A model generated the notes under the pieces. It did no database searches, was not told where the DNA came from, and saw nothing but the letters and a program-made list of their open reading frames with translations. A stretch of DNA of 64,000 nucleotides from Fructobacillus apis (GTDB lineage Bacteria; Bacillota; Bacilli; Lactobacillales; Lactobacillaceae): NCBI RefSeq assembly GCF_023893635.1, contig NZ_JAMWYK010000002.1:248001-312000 (forward strand), read 5' to 3'. Numbering within the stretch: position 1 is the first letter of the stretch; each line of letters begins with the position of its first letter. This document shows positions 1-8,800 of this stretch, in pieces. A program made the translations under genes and the position numbers.

Positions 1-117
1 TACAGGAGCTGCTGCTGAAACGTCAAATTCTTCTTCAATAGCTGAAACCAAGTCAGCCAAGTCCAAAATCGTTGCATCCTTCAATGATGCGATAATCGCG
101 TCTTTATCAAAAGCCAT
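1..117 (-). CDS. rplL: 50S ribosomal protein L7/L12, N-terminal part (runs off the window edge)
   Basis: The first 39 codons of L7/L12 are visible, beginning [20 protein letters not shown] and reaching the alanine-rich hinge. This N-terminal segment dimerises and docks on L10 at the ribosomal stalk; the C-terminal factor-binding domain lies outside the window. The start is set by the ATG at 115-117 with a GGAGG about 10 bases upstream (complement 127-131). It lies 52 bases downstream of rplJ and is almost certainly co-transcribed with it from the L10-leader promoter. Confidence 0.95.
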   Translation of the reverse strand, partial: MAFDKDAIIASLKDATILDLADLVSAIEEEFDVSAAAPV

Positions 118-169
118 GATTAAATTCCTCCATTTTTAAATGTTTAGTAAGTAATAGTTGTACTTATTA

Positions 170-691
170 TTATTCGGCAGCTTCGGCAGTTTCGCCTTCA
201 GCTTCCTTCTTTTCTTGCAATGCCTTAACAGCATATGCAAAGCTCCGGATAGGGAACTGGAACTCGGCCATCAATTGACCAAGCAAACCTTCACGTGAAG
301 GCAAAGTAGCGTACTTGTTAAGGTCGTCAAGGGATACAACAGATCCATCAATAACACCACCCTTAACAACCAACTTTTCGTTGGCGTCAGCGTACTTCTT
401 CAAAATGCGGGCTGGGGCAACAGCGTCGTCTTCTGAGAAGGCAACGGCCGTAGGACCAGCAAACAATTCGTTCAATTCTTCAAAGCCGGCTTCCTTGGTA
501 GCGCGTACAAGAACCTTGTTCTTGATGACTTCCAAGACAACACCTTCTTGACGTAATTGGTGACGCAAATCAGTTGATTCCGCAACAGTCAAACCACGAG
601 GGTTAACCACAACGGCTGAAGTTGAGTTCTTGAATTGATCAGCAACTTCTTGAACCTTTTGCGCCTTAAGTGCAATAGCTTGTTCACTCAT
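170..691 (-). CDS. rplJ: 50S ribosomal protein L10
   Basis: The 173-residue protein begins MSEQAIALKAQKVQEVADQF and has the usual L10 length and layout. It anchors L7/L12 dimers to 23S rRNA as the stalk base. The start ATG at 689-691 is chosen because AAGGAG lies just upstream; an in-frame extension of 17 codons would begin inside the L10 leader hairpin and is rejected. The C-terminus is the normal acidic, alanine-rich L7/L12-binding helix. It is followed directly by rplL and is probably feedback-regulated by L10 itself through the leader at 692-835. Confidence 0.96.
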   Translation of the reverse strand: MSEQAIALKAQKVQEVADQFKNSTSAVVVNPRGLTVAESTDLRHQLRQEGVVLEVIKNKVLVRATKEAGFEELNELFAGPTAVAFSEDDAVAPARILKKYADANEKLVVKGGVIDGSVVSLDDLNKYATLPSREGLLGQLMAEFQFPIRSFAYAVKALQEKKEAEGETAEAAE

Positions 692-835
692 GTGATATTC
701 TCCTTCCTCAAGATTTTTTTGCAAAAGAAACCCGCCTGCCAAAAGACAGACGGGTAGTTAGTTGAATAACTTCCTCGGCAGGAGATTAAGGCGTAAACGC
801 CACCTGAGTCTTAGGCAAAATTGATTTAATTTACT
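692..835 (-). promoter_or_regulatory. Ribosomal protein L10 leader (autoregulatory mRNA)
   Basis: The 5' leader of rplJ holds a GC-rich stem around GGCGTTTACGCC, a conserved central region around CTCCTGCCGAGGAAG, and a terminator-like hairpin (CCCGTCTG ... CAGGCGGG, complement 736-755) followed by a T-rich run just before the SD. This order matches the Firmicute L10 leader, where free L10 or L10-L12 is thought to repress expression. The family assignment rests on motif layout and position upstream of rplJ. Confidence 0.8.
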
Positions 836-840
836 TGTTA

Positions 841-869
841 AGTCTAACAGGTTAATTGACGGCTGTCAA
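841..869 (-). promoter_or_regulatory. Promoter of rplJL
   Basis: On the minus strand TTGACA (complement 864-869) is separated by 17 bases from TAGACT (complement 841-846). It overlaps the end of rplA, so rplJL can be transcribed independently of rplKA and would start directly into the L10 leader. Confidence 0.8.
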
Positions 870-1562
870 TTAAAGAGATGAGACATCCAAAGTAACAGCT
901 GGTGACATCGTTGAGGCAACAGCTACGTTAGAAACATAAGTTCCCTTAACAGCAGCTGGACGAGCCTTCAAGATAACAGCAGCGATTGCCTTGATGTTTT
1001 CAGCCAACTTAGCGTCGTCGAATGATACGCGACCAACAGTAACAGCAACGTTTCCGTCACGGTCAGTACGGTACGTAACTTGACCACCCTTAGCATCTGA
1101 AACGGCCTTCTTAACGTCCATCGTAACCGTACCCGTCTTAGGGTTTGGCATCAATCCCTTAGGACCCAATGCACGTCCAACACGACCAACTTGGGCCATC
1201 ATGTCAGGCGTTGCGATGGCAACGTCGAAGTCCAACCAACCGTCTTGGATCTTTTGAACCAAGTCAGCGGCACCAACGAAGTCAGCACCAGCGGCTTCAG
1301 CTTCCTTAGCCTTGTCTCCTTGAGCGAAGACAACAACCTTCTTCGTCTTACCAGAACCGTTTGGCAAAACCACGGCTCCACGAAGTTGTTGGTCAGCTTG
1401 ACGCGTGTCGACGTTCAACTTGAAAGTCAATTCAACAGATGCGTCGAAGTTGGCGTATGAAACTTCCTTCAACAAGGAAACACCTTCAGTCAAGTTGTAT
1501 GCCTTTTCGGCTTCAATCTTGGCTGCGGCTTCTAAATACTTTTTTCCGTGCTTAGTAGTCAT
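870..1562 (-). CDS. rplA: 50S ribosomal protein L1
   Basis: The 230-residue protein begins [20 protein letters not shown] and carries the L1 signature region around [15 protein letters not shown]1 forms the mobile L1 stalk and binds 23S rRNA; in many bacteria it also represses its own mRNA. Its ATG overlaps the rplK stop codon (TAATG), giving translational coupling and equimolar synthesis with L11. Length is normal and nothing is unusual. Confidence 0.96.
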   Translation of the reverse strand: MTTKHGKKYLEAAAKIEAEKAYNLTEGVSLLKEVSYANFDASVELTFKLNVDTRQADQQLRGAVVLPNGSGKTKKVVVFAQGDKAKEAEAAGADFVGAADLVQKIQDGWLDFDVAIATPDMMAQVGRVGRALGPKGLMPNPKTGTVTMDVKKAVSDAKGGQVTYRTDRDGNVAVTVGRVSFDDAKLAENIKAIAAVILKARPAAVKGTYVSNVAVASTMSPAVTLDVSSL

Positions 1563-2026
1563 TATTCTGCGTCCTCCTTGATTGCTGTTCCTTCAACAGT
1601 CAAGTCCACTCCGTTGACCGTAACACCCATTGAACGGGCAGTTCCTTCGATCATCTTCATGGCAGCTGTGACGTCGTTGGCGTTCAAATCGGCCATCTTG
1701 TTTTCCGCAATGGCACGGATTTGGTCAAGAGAAACGTCTCCAACCTTAGTACGGTTAGGTTCACCAGAACCCTTACCAACGATCTTACGCAATTGGTCGG
1801 CTGCTGGTGGCGTCTTCGTAACGAATTCGAATGAACGATCGTCGAAAACAGAAATTTCAACAGGGATAGTAGAACCAGCTTGGTCTGCAGTCCGTGCGTT
1901 AAATTCCTTAGTGAATTGGGCAATGTTAATACCCGCTTGACCCAAAGCAGGACCAACTGGTGGAGCTGGCGTTGCTTTGGCCGCTTCGATTTGAAGCTTT
2001 ACAACATTGATAACTTTTTTAGCCAC
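1562..2026 (-). CDS. rplK: 50S ribosomal protein L11
   Basis: The protein begins [20 protein letters not shown] and contains the [19 protein letters not shown] segment of the L11 N-terminal domain and the proline-rich PPAADQLRK linker. It binds the GTPase-associated centre of 23S rRNA. At 154 residues it is about a dozen residues longer than the usual 141, the extra being an acidic tail ending [10 protein letters not shown]. The start codon is GTG (complement 2024-2026) preceded by GGAGGAAAA. It is coupled to rplA by a one-base stop-start overlap. Confidence 0.95.
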   Translation of the reverse strand: MAKKVINVVKLQIEAAKATPAPPVGPALGQAGINIAQFTKEFNARTADQAGSTIPVEISVFDDRSFEFVTKTPPAADQLRKIVGKGSGEPNRTKVGDVSLDQIRAIAENKMADLNANDVTAAMKMIEGTARSMGVTVNGVDLTVEGTAIKEDAE

Positions 2027-2107
2027 GATATTTTCCTCCTCGTGTTGTGGTATCGCGTAGCTTCAGTGCTACTTCCACGCATGTCTTTGACATGCCCTAT
2101 TATCATA
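2027..2107 (-). promoter_or_regulatory. Structured leader of rplK-rplA
   Basis: After the nusG terminator the minus strand reads a possible -10 (TATGAT) and then two stem-loops: GCATGTC-AAA-GACATGC (perfect 7 bp) and GTGGAAGTAGC ... GCTAC ... CCAC, before the GGAGG. Leaders of L11-L1 operons are often L1-binding autoregulatory sites. The structure is seen; that L1 binds it is inference. Confidence 0.5.
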
Positions 2108-2136
2108 ACAAAAAAAGCCCCTCTCGTAAAGGGACT
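2108..2136 (-). terminator. Intrinsic terminator downstream of nusG
   Basis: The minus strand forms AGTCCCT-TTACGAG-AGGGGCT followed by seven T, about 100 bases after the nusG stop. Confidence 0.75.
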
Positions 2137-2235
2137 CTTGTTTCAAAAGTCAGATTCGACCCTGATTCTAAAGCACTTCTTCTCGCGAAGGCTCAGTGCC
2201 AGTTCTCAGCGTAAATCATCATTTTGCTTTTTAAA

Positions 2236-2805
2236 TTAGAGGTTCGTGTCAATGTCGTTAAAGCCAAGTTCCGTTGGCGTTTCACGTCCAAAGACTTCAA
2301 CCGTTGCTTCAACTTCTTGCTTTTCTGGATCGATGGCGCGGATAACACCTTCCATACCGTTAAATGGTCCGGCAACAATCTTGATTGTTTGACCAACTTC
2401 AACGTCCAAGTCCACAACCTTTTCACCAGTCATGCCCATGCGCTTCATCAACAATTCCACTTCTTCAGGCAAGAGTGAGTTAGGCTTTGAACCGGCACCG
2501 TGGGAACCAAGGAAACCAGTAACACCTGGCGTGTTACGAACAACGTACCAAGCTTCGTCCGTCATGTTGCCATCTTGTGGCGTTGCCATTTCGACCAATA
2601 CGTAACCAGGGAAGTCGTTTTCAATCGACGTCTTTACTTCACCGTCTTCAACGGTTGAAACTTCTTGTTCAGGAACCAAAACACGGAAGATTTGGTTGTT
2701 CATCCCCATCGTTTGTGTACGTGATTCCAAGTTTGTTTGAACCTTGTGTTCGTAACCTGAGTAAGTGTGCACAACAAACCATGCTTTTTCGATTGAATCT
2801 GACAT
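2236..2805 (-). CDS. nusG: Transcription termination/antitermination factor NusG
   Basis: The 189-residue protein starts MSDSIEKAWFVVHTYSGYEH. Residues about 8-115 are the NGN domain that binds the RNA polymerase clamp, and residues about 137-165 are a KOW domain (VAGPFNGMEGVIRAID). It modulates elongation, pausing and Rho-dependent termination or coupling. The gene follows secE and rpmG in the usual Firmicute order but has its own promoter inside the end of secE and a hairpin terminator between them, so it may be partly independent. Confidence 0.95.
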   Translation of the reverse strand: MSDSIEKAWFVVHTYSGYEHKVQTNLESRTQTMGMNNQIFRVLVPEQEVSTVEDGEVKTSIENDFPGYVLVEMATPQDGNMTDEAWYVVRNTPGVTGFLGSHGAGSKPNSLLPEEVELLMKRMGMTGEKVVDLDVEVGQTIKIVAGPFNGMEGVIRAIDPEKQEVEATVEVFGRETPTELGFNDIDTNL

Positions 2806-2854
2806 ATTGCCGCGGGATTAATCCCGCCCTCCTTTAGTTAAATTATTGGTAAAT

Positions 2855-2880
2855 AAAAAAGAGTCGATTGACTCTTTTTT
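2855..2880 (-). terminator. Terminator-like hairpin between secE and nusG
   Basis: AAGAGTC-AATC-GACTCTTTTTT on the minus strand lies about 30 bases after the secE stop and 50 bases before nusG. It can end the mrnC-secE transcript but also lies just downstream of the nusG promoter start point. Confidence 0.65.
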
Positions 2881-2889
2881 CGCTGTCTT

Positions 2890-2919
2890 AAGTATACTAT
2901 AGGTCAGCTTAGTGTGCCA
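2890..2919 (-). promoter_or_regulatory. Probable nusG promoter within the secE 3' end
   Basis: TTGGCA (complement 2914-2919), an 18-base spacer and TATACT (complement 2890-2895) on the minus strand. Confidence 0.55.
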
Positions 2920-3085
2920 ACATGAAATTAACACCCTGCTTCAAAATCCAGTCAAATGACCCAATCAACAAACCAAACATAACGGACATGGCAATCACCG
3001 CCACTGTTTCCTTCAATGTTTGATCCATTGAAAGCCAAGTAACCTTCTTCATTTCGGATGCGACATTTTTAAAATAAGTAATCAT
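2909..3085 (-). CDS. secE: Preprotein translocase subunit SecE
   Basis: A 58-residue protein begins MITYFKNVASEMKKVTW and has one hydrophobic helix (about residues 28-55). The VASEMKKVTW amphipathic motif before the membrane helix is diagnostic for short Gram-positive SecE, which clamps SecY in the membrane. It lies 9 bases after rpmG and before nusG, the standard rpmG-secE-nusG order. Confidence 0.92.
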   Translation of the reverse strand: MITYFKNVASEMKKVTWLSMDQTLKETVAVIAMSVMFGLLIGSFDWILKQGVNFMLAH

Positions 3086-3094
3086 GTTAGAACC

Positions 3095-3244
3095 TCACTT
3101 TGTTTCCCGGTGGAAAGTATGCTTTCCGCAATGGGGACAAAACTTTTTTACGCCAAGACGATCTGTCCGTCCCTTTGAAAGGGTAACGGTGTAGTTTCTT
3201 GAACCACAAACGTCACAGGCTAATGATGCTTTTTGACTTGCCAT
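3095..3244 (-). CDS. rpmG: 50S ribosomal protein L33, zinc-binding (C+) form
   Basis: A 49-residue protein starts [20 protein letters not shown] and ends with [15 protein letters not shown]. The two CxxC pairs (ACDVCG and FCPHCG) show the zinc-ribbon C+ type of L33. It lies 50 bases after the sigma-factor gene and 9 bases before secE, matching the position of rpmGB in Bacillus. Confidence 0.92.
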   Translation of the reverse strand: MASQKASLACDVCGSRNYTVTLSKGRTDRLGVKKFCPHCGKHTFHRETK

Positions 3245-3294
3245 ATCTGACCTCACTATTGCCCATTATAGCAGGGAATTCCTGCCATCACAAG

Positions 3295-3852
3295 CTATCC
3301 CTCCTTCAGGGCTTTCAATACATTTTTCTTAAATCGATATAAGACTTGCGCCGTCGATCGCCTCTTCCCAAAGGATTCGTCTTTCCTACCGTCACGACCT
3401 AAGAGAAAGGTAACGATGTTACGGTAGTGCTTACCTTTCCCCTTTGTGACAGTCAACAACGCTTCTTTTAGTTCGTAAATTTTTTCAGGATTATAGGTAT
3501 CCGTCTGAAAATGGGCGTCACGGTCAACGCCGGCATCAAAATCGACCATCTCCGCGTAGAAACGCCCTTTTTGGCTTACTAGCCCCCGCTTAATGTCCCG
3601 GGCCTTATTGAACAACGCCTGAGTGTAATAAGTCGTGAACTTCGCCCGGGTATCGGAAACGGAATAACAACGAACGCAATCCGCCAGCGTCAACAGCGCT
3701 TCCGACTTCCAGTCGTCAGCCCGGAATTGACCGGCCAGTTGTTCATCGTAGACCTTAAAAACCAATCCTTTGGTCTTTCCATGTAGCACGGTGTAGGCAC
3801 AGTCGTGTCCCTTTTGCCCTGCAAGAACTGCTGCTAATAACTTCTCTCTCAC
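3295..3852 (-). CDS. SigH-like alternative sigma factor (sigma-70 family)
   Basis: A 185-residue protein lies in the exact place of Bacillus sigH, between rlmB and rpmG. The middle resembles sigma region 2 (FTTYYTQALFNKARDIKR) and the C-terminus a degenerate region 4 helix-turn-helix (KRRSTAQVLYRFKKNVLKAL). Overall similarity to model sigma factors is weak, as is usual for the SigH/ComX group of lactic acid bacteria, where it controls competence genes. GTG at 3850-3852 is chosen because GGGAGGG lies 8 bases upstream; an in-frame TTG five codons earlier overlaps that SD. Identity rests mainly on gene order. Confidence 0.65.
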   Translation of the reverse strand: MREKLLAAVLAGQKGHDCAYTVLHGKTKGLVFKVYDEQLAGQFRADDWKSEALLTLADCVRCYSVSDTRAKFTTYYTQALFNKARDIKRGLVSQKGRFYAEMVDFDAGVDRDAHFQTDTYNPEKIYELKEALLTVTKGKGKHYRNIVTFLLGRDGRKDESFGKRRSTAQVLYRFKKNVLKALKEG

Positions 3853-3892
3853 CAAACACCCTCCCAATATCAGAGGGTGCAGAGACCCTCTT

Positions 3893-4642
3893 TTACTTCG
3901 GGTGTCTCTTGCTAAAGCCTTGGTAGATCAAAAGTGACGCAGCAACGGAGGCGTTCAAAGATTGAACGTGCCCAATCATCGGAATCGTCAACATGGCGTC
4001 CACCTGCTTTTTCAAAAGTGGTGAAATGCCCTTTCCTTCGTTTCCGATAACTAAGGCCGTGGCCCCGGATGCATCCCAGGTGCGGTAGTCTTGGCCGTCC
4101 ATGTCAGTTCCAAAGACCCAGAGTCCGCGGTCCTTCAATGCCTTCACGGTCTGAACCAAGTTTGTCACACGACAAACTGGCACGTGTTCAATGGCCCCGG
4201 TTGAGGCCTTCGCCACCGTTCCCGTCAACTGTACGGAACGGCGCTTTGGAATGATAATTCCGTGCACCCCGGCCGCATCAGCCGTTCGCATGATGGAACC
4301 CAAGTTGTGTGGGTCTTCAATTTCGTCCAAGATGAGGAAGAAGGGCTCTTCGCCCGCTTCCTTCGCCTTATCAAAAAGGTCGTCCAAATCGGCATAGTCG
4401 TATGCCGCAACGGACAAAACCAATCCCTGATGGTTTCCACGGTCGGCGAGTTCATCCAGCTTTCCCTTTGGTCCCTGTGTCACCACAAGCCCGCGGTCTT
4501 TTGCCAACTTCGTTGCTTCTTGTGCAACGCGCGGGTTCAATCCTGTCTGCAACCAAAGCTTGTTCAAACTCTGGTCACCCTTTAAGGCTTCGATAACGGC
4601 GTGGTGACCGTAAATAAAGGCTTGCTCACTTTGTTTTGGCAT
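3893..4642 (-). CDS. rlmB: 23S rRNA (guanosine-2'-O)-methyltransferase RlmB (TrmH/SpoU family)
   Basis: A 249-residue SpoU-family protein. An N-terminal L30e-like RNA-binding domain (about residues 8-80) precedes a knotted methyltransferase domain with motif 1 ILDEIEDPHNLGSIMRTADA, motif 2 VIGNEGKGIS and motif 3 MIGHVQSLNASVAASLLIY. It methylates a guanosine ribose in 23S rRNA using SAM. The start is ATG at 4640-4642 after GGGAGAA; a 7-codon longer start is possible. It overlaps the end of mrnC by 17 bases, implying co-transcription and coupling. Confidence 0.9.
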   Translation of the reverse strand: MPKQSEQAFIYGHHAVIEALKGDQSLNKLWLQTGLNPRVAQEATKLAKDRGLVVTQGPKGKLDELADRGNHQGLVLSVAAYDYADLDDLFDKAKEAGEEPFFLILDEIEDPHNLGSIMRTADAAGVHGIIIPKRRSVQLTGTVAKASTGAIEHVPVCRVTNLVQTVKALKDRGLWVFGTDMDGQDYRTWDASGATALVIGNEGKGISPLLKKQVDAMLTIPMIGHVQSLNASVAASLLIYQGFSKRHPK

Positions 4643-5045
4643 CGTCTGTTCTCCCTTGTTCAACCTGGTCGTAAATCCAATCCATCATTTCGTCTAACCG
4701 TTCCATTTGGCCGGAGAGGTACAAGTACCCTACCATCGCCTCCACACCAGTGGAAATTCGATAAGCCACCACGTTGGTGTTTTTCGCCTTGGTATAAGAC
4801 TTCGCGTTGCGACCGCGTTTGAAGTAGTGCATTTCTTCTTCCGTTAAGTAGTCGTCTTCACGCATGATATCAAACAAAGCGGCGTGCGCTTTGGCGGATA
4901 CATAGTGACGGGACTTCTTTTGGAGATCGTTCACCTTCGTCAAACCAGTTTGAACCAAGTGGGTGCGAACTTTGATTTCATAGATGGCGTCGCCAATGTA
5001 AGCAAGAGACAACCCATTCATTTGTTCGTAGTCGAGTTTTTCCAT
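4626..5045 (-). CDS. mrnC: Mini-ribonuclease 3 (Mini-III)
   Basis: A 139-residue single-domain RNase III-like protein with LAYIGDAIYE holding the catalytic acidic residues (D19 and E23) and no double-stranded RNA-binding domain. Mini-III matures 23S rRNA in Firmicutes. The order mrnC-rlmB-sigH-rpmG-secE-nusG is the ancestral Firmicute order, although cysS, which often precedes mrnC, is absent here. The leader upstream (5046-5154) contains two strong hairpins. Confidence 0.92.
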   Translation of the reverse strand: MEKLDYEQMNGLSLAYIGDAIYEIKVRTHLVQTGLTKVNDLQKKSRHYVSAKAHAALFDIMREDDYLTEEEMHYFKRGRNAKSYTKAKNTNVVAYRISTGVEAMVGYLYLSGQMERLDEMMDWIYDQVEQGRTDDAKTK

Positions 5046-5060
5046 GTGTGTTTTCCAATG

Positions 5061-5154
5061 GAACGTGTCTTCTCGTACACGTTCAGTCTATATTCCATAT
5101 CGTGGTAAAGCATGCGCATTGGTCAGATAGGGTCGCTTTTTGTCCTAACTGACC
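5061..5154 (-). promoter_or_regulatory. Two hairpins in the mrnC leader region
   Basis: 5061-5084 forms a perfect 8-bp stem (GAACGTGT / ACACGTTC, 8-base loop) just before the mrnC SD, and 5121-5154 forms GGTCAG-T-TAGG paired with CCTA-T-CTGACC. Neither is followed by a T-run. They are candidate regulatory or processing structures in the 215-base space before mrnC. I see no convincing promoter here. Confidence 0.45.
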
Positions 5155-5208
5155 GCTAATAAACAAAAGTTTTTATTTTGCTCTATTGTTTCGCCCCTGC
5201 TTTATTGA

Positions 5209-5256
5209 AAAAAGAACCCGGCCTCTGGATTAAGAAGACAGTGCCGGGACTTTATT
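5209..5256 (-). terminator. Terminator of the 5261-5710 membrane protein gene
   Basis: CCCGGC ... GCCGGG stem on the minus strand followed by TTCTTTTTTC, directly after the gene's stop codon. Confidence 0.7.
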
Positions 5257-5260
5257 TTAT

Positions 5261-5710
5261 TTACTTTGCTTTCTTTGCAGCCTTCATGGCTTGGAACCAG
5301 CGCCAGGTCCACATCACAACAAAGCCTAAGACAATCGTTGCCATTAAGTGGACGGCAATTGCACTTTGGTTTTGTGGTGGCCAGACAAGCAGGCTCAAAA
5401 TCAAGAGGACAAAGGATGTCATCAACGCTTGCAACCACTGATTCCAAGTCGTGACTTGGTAGTCGTTGTGCGGGATGGCTTGTGGAAAGAGGCGGTACTG
5501 AATTTGTTCTCCTGCCGGTGAAAAAGCAGCAGTGTAGTAGATGGCCAAGGCGTAAATAAACCAGTTGGCATCGTATTGAGAATTACCAGCTTTTACACGC
5601 CAAATCAACAGTCCAAGCACGATGAGGGCTGGCACGATGGCGATGGCGTAAAGTTGTTTTTTGGACAACTTCTTCACCCATTCCATCCAGTTAATCTTCA
5701 CTTCTTGCAT
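5261..5710 (-). CDS. Small integral membrane protein of unknown function
   Basis: I do not recognise a family. The 149-residue protein has a short basic cytoplasmic start (MQEVKINWMEWVKKLSKKQL), then about four hydrophobic segments (near residues 20-38, 47-65, 93-112 and 118-137) and a lysine-rich tail ending KAAKKAK. A GGAGG precedes the start. It stands alone between rpoC and mrnC with its own terminator, so it is not obviously part of either operon. Confidence 0.75.
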   Translation of the reverse strand: MQEVKINWMEWVKKLSKKQLYAIAIVPALIVLGLLIWRVKAGNSQYDANWFIYALAIYYTAAFSPAGEQIQYRLFPQAIPHNDYQVTTWNQWLQALMTSFVLLILSLLVWPPQNQSAIAVHLMATIVLGFVVMWTWRWFQAMKAAKKAK

Positions 5711-5765
5711 AGAAGCCTCCTTGAAATACTACTTATAGTTTACTCCATTTTGGGTCTTCTCACAA

Positions 5766-5820
5766 TAAAAAAGCCAGGCGCGACTGCTTACTTAAAAGCG
5801 TGGGTCGCACCTGACTTTTT
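5766..5820 (-). terminator. Terminator of rpoBC
   Basis: Long stem AGTCAGGTGCGAC / GTCGCGCCTGGCT on the minus strand followed by TTTTTT, about 10 bases after the rpoC stop. Confidence 0.85.
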
Positions 5821-5830
5821 CAGTTAAATC

Positions 5831-8800
5831 TTAGTCTTCGTGGTCCATCTTTTGGGCAACGTCGTCTAAGGTTGGCATTTCGTCTGTTGATTCTTCTGGC
5901 TTTGCAACCACTTCACCAACAACTTCTGGCTTAATCTTGCGGTATTCCGTCATACCCGTTCCGGCTGGGATAATCTTACCAATGATAACATTTTCCTTAA
6001 GTCCGACAAGTGGGTCGTTCTTTCCGCGGATAGCGGCATCCGTCAAGACACGAGTCGTTTCCTGGAAGGAAGCGGCTGACAAGAAGGAGTTCGTTTCCAA
6101 AGCGGCCTTCGTAATTCCAAGCAAGACAGGACGAGCCGTCGCTGGAACCTTACCAGCAAACAAAGCTGGTTCGTTAGCACGTTGGAAGTCAGCGATATCA
6201 AGAAGCGTTCCTGGAAGAAGGTCAGTCTGACCTGGATCCATGACGCGCACCTTACGAAGCATCTGACGAATCATAACTTCGATGTGCTTGTCGGAAACTT
6301 CGATACCCTGCAAACGGTAAACCTTTTGGATTTCTGACAACATGTAAGATTCAGTCGTCAACGTATCCGTAACGGCAAGCAATTCCTTAGGATCGATTGG
6401 TCCTTCGTTGATTGCTTCACCACGCTTGATGAAGTCACCTTCACCGAAGCGCATGCGGGCAGTCAAAGGCAACGTGTACGTACGAGTATCCGTTTCACCT
6501 TCAATCGTTACGTCCTTCGTGCGTTCGGCTGGGTTTTCTTCGATAGCAGTAATCTTACCCGTCACTTCTGACAGTTCGGCACGTCCCTTAGGGATACGTG
6601 CTTCAACGATTTCTTGCACACGAGGCAAACCTTGCGTGATATCGTTTCCACCGGCAACTCCACCCGTGTGGAAGTTACGCATGGTCAACTGAGTACCAGG
6701 TTCACCGATTGACTGAGCGGCAACAGTACCAACTGCTTCACCAACTTCAACTTCTTCACCAGTAGCCAAGTTACGACCGTAGTCGAGAACAGACACACCG
6801 TGTTCAGTAGTAGAAGTGAAGACAGAACGAATCGTTACTTCTTCGATACCAGCAGCAACAATCTTCTTAGCTGCTACTTCGTCAATCATTTCGTTACGAG
6901 GAACAATCTTTTCACCAGTTTCTGGGTCAAAGACTGACTTCATCGCGTAACGACCGAGGATACGGTCGTACAATGGTTCAACGATTGAGTTACCGTCCGT
7001 AATCGCACGAACAGCAACACCACGATCAGAACCGTTGTCGTATTCACGAACAATAACGTCCTGAGCCACGTCGACCAAACGACGAGTCAAGTAACCAGAG
7101 TTGGCCGTCTTCAAGGCCGTATCGGACATTCCCTTACGGGCACCGTGGGTAGAAATAAACATTTCCATCACAGTCAATCCATCACGGAAGTTAGACGTAA
7201 CTGGCAATTCGATGATCTTACCACCAGGTCCGGCCATCAATCCACGCATTCCGGCAAGCTGAACGAAGTTCGAGATGTTACCACGGGCTCCAGAATCCTG
7301 CATCATGTAGATTGGGTTCTTCAAATCAAAAGTCGTAACCAATTCGTCTTGGATGACATCCTTAGCCTTTGACCAGATTTCGATAACACGTTGGTAACGT
7401 TCCGCATCCGTGATCAAACCACGACGGAATTGCTTCGTAACCGTTGCAACTTCCTTGTGGGCGTTTTCAAGGATTTCTGGCTTGTCTTCAAGTTCCGTAA
7501 CGTCGGTCATGGCAACAGTCAAACCAGACTTGGTTGAGATGTCGTAACCGATGTCCTTCATACGGTCCAAGAGAAGTGACGTTTCCGTCACCTTGTACTG
7601 CTTGTAAACAGCAGCGATGATATCTGACAAGAAGCCCTTCTTAAATGACTTGATCACGTCTTGATCAGCCAAGAAGTCCTTGATGTCTTGACCAGGTTCC
7701 ATGAAGAAACGGTCGTCGATACCATTGAAGTTTTCTTCTGATGGTTCGTTGATGTATGGGAAGTCGACTGGCAAGATTTCGTTGAAGAAAAGCTTTCCAA
7801 CTGACGTAACCATAATCTTTGAACGTTGGTCATCAGTAAATGGCTTTGCAGCCGGGAATGAAGAAGTTTGAATTCCAACACGCGTGTGGAAGTGAACCAA
7901 CTTGTTTTCGTAAGCCAAACGGGCTTCGTCAACAGAGGAGAAGATCATACCTTCACCTTCGCGGCCTGCTTCTTCAGTGGTCAAGTAGTAGTTACCAATA
8001 ACCATATCCTGAGAAGGAGCAACGATTGGCTTACCATCCTTAGGTGCCAAGATGTGCCCGGCGGCCAACATCAACAAACGTGCTTCAGCTTGCGCTTCAT
8101 CAGACAAAGGCACGTGAATGGCCATCTGATCACCATCGAAGTCGGCGTTGTACGCTTCACAAATCAATGGGTGCAAACGCATGGCCTTACCAGAAACCAA
8201 GACTGGTTCGAAGGCCTGAATTCCAAGACGGTGCAAGGTAGGTGCTCGGTTCAAAAGAACTGGGTGTTCCTTGATTACGTCTTCCAATACGTCCATGACG
8301 TCTTCGTCGGCCTTGTCGATCTTACGCTTAGCTGACTTAACGTTGCCAGCCAAACCACGGGCCGTCAATTCCTTCATGATGAATGGACGGAACAATTCGA
8401 TTGCCATTGGACGTGGCAATCCCATTTGGTTCATCTTCAAGAATGGACCAACATCGATAACGGAACGACCAGAGTAGTCGACACGCTTACCAAGCAAGTT
8501 TTGACGGAAACGTCCTTGCTTACCCTTCAACATGTGTGAAAGGGACTTCAATGGACGGTTACCAGGACCGGCAACAGGACGTCCACGACGACCGTTATCC
8601 ATCAAAGCATCGACGGCTTCTTGAAGCATACGCTTTTCGTTTTGAACGATGATACCAGGGGCGTGCAAGTCGAACAAACGCTTCAAACGGTTGTTACGGT
8701 TAATTACACGACGGTACAAGTCGTTCAAATCGGAAGTGGCAAAACGGCCACCTTCCAATTGAACCATCGGACGCAAGTCAGGTGGGATAACAGGAATAAC

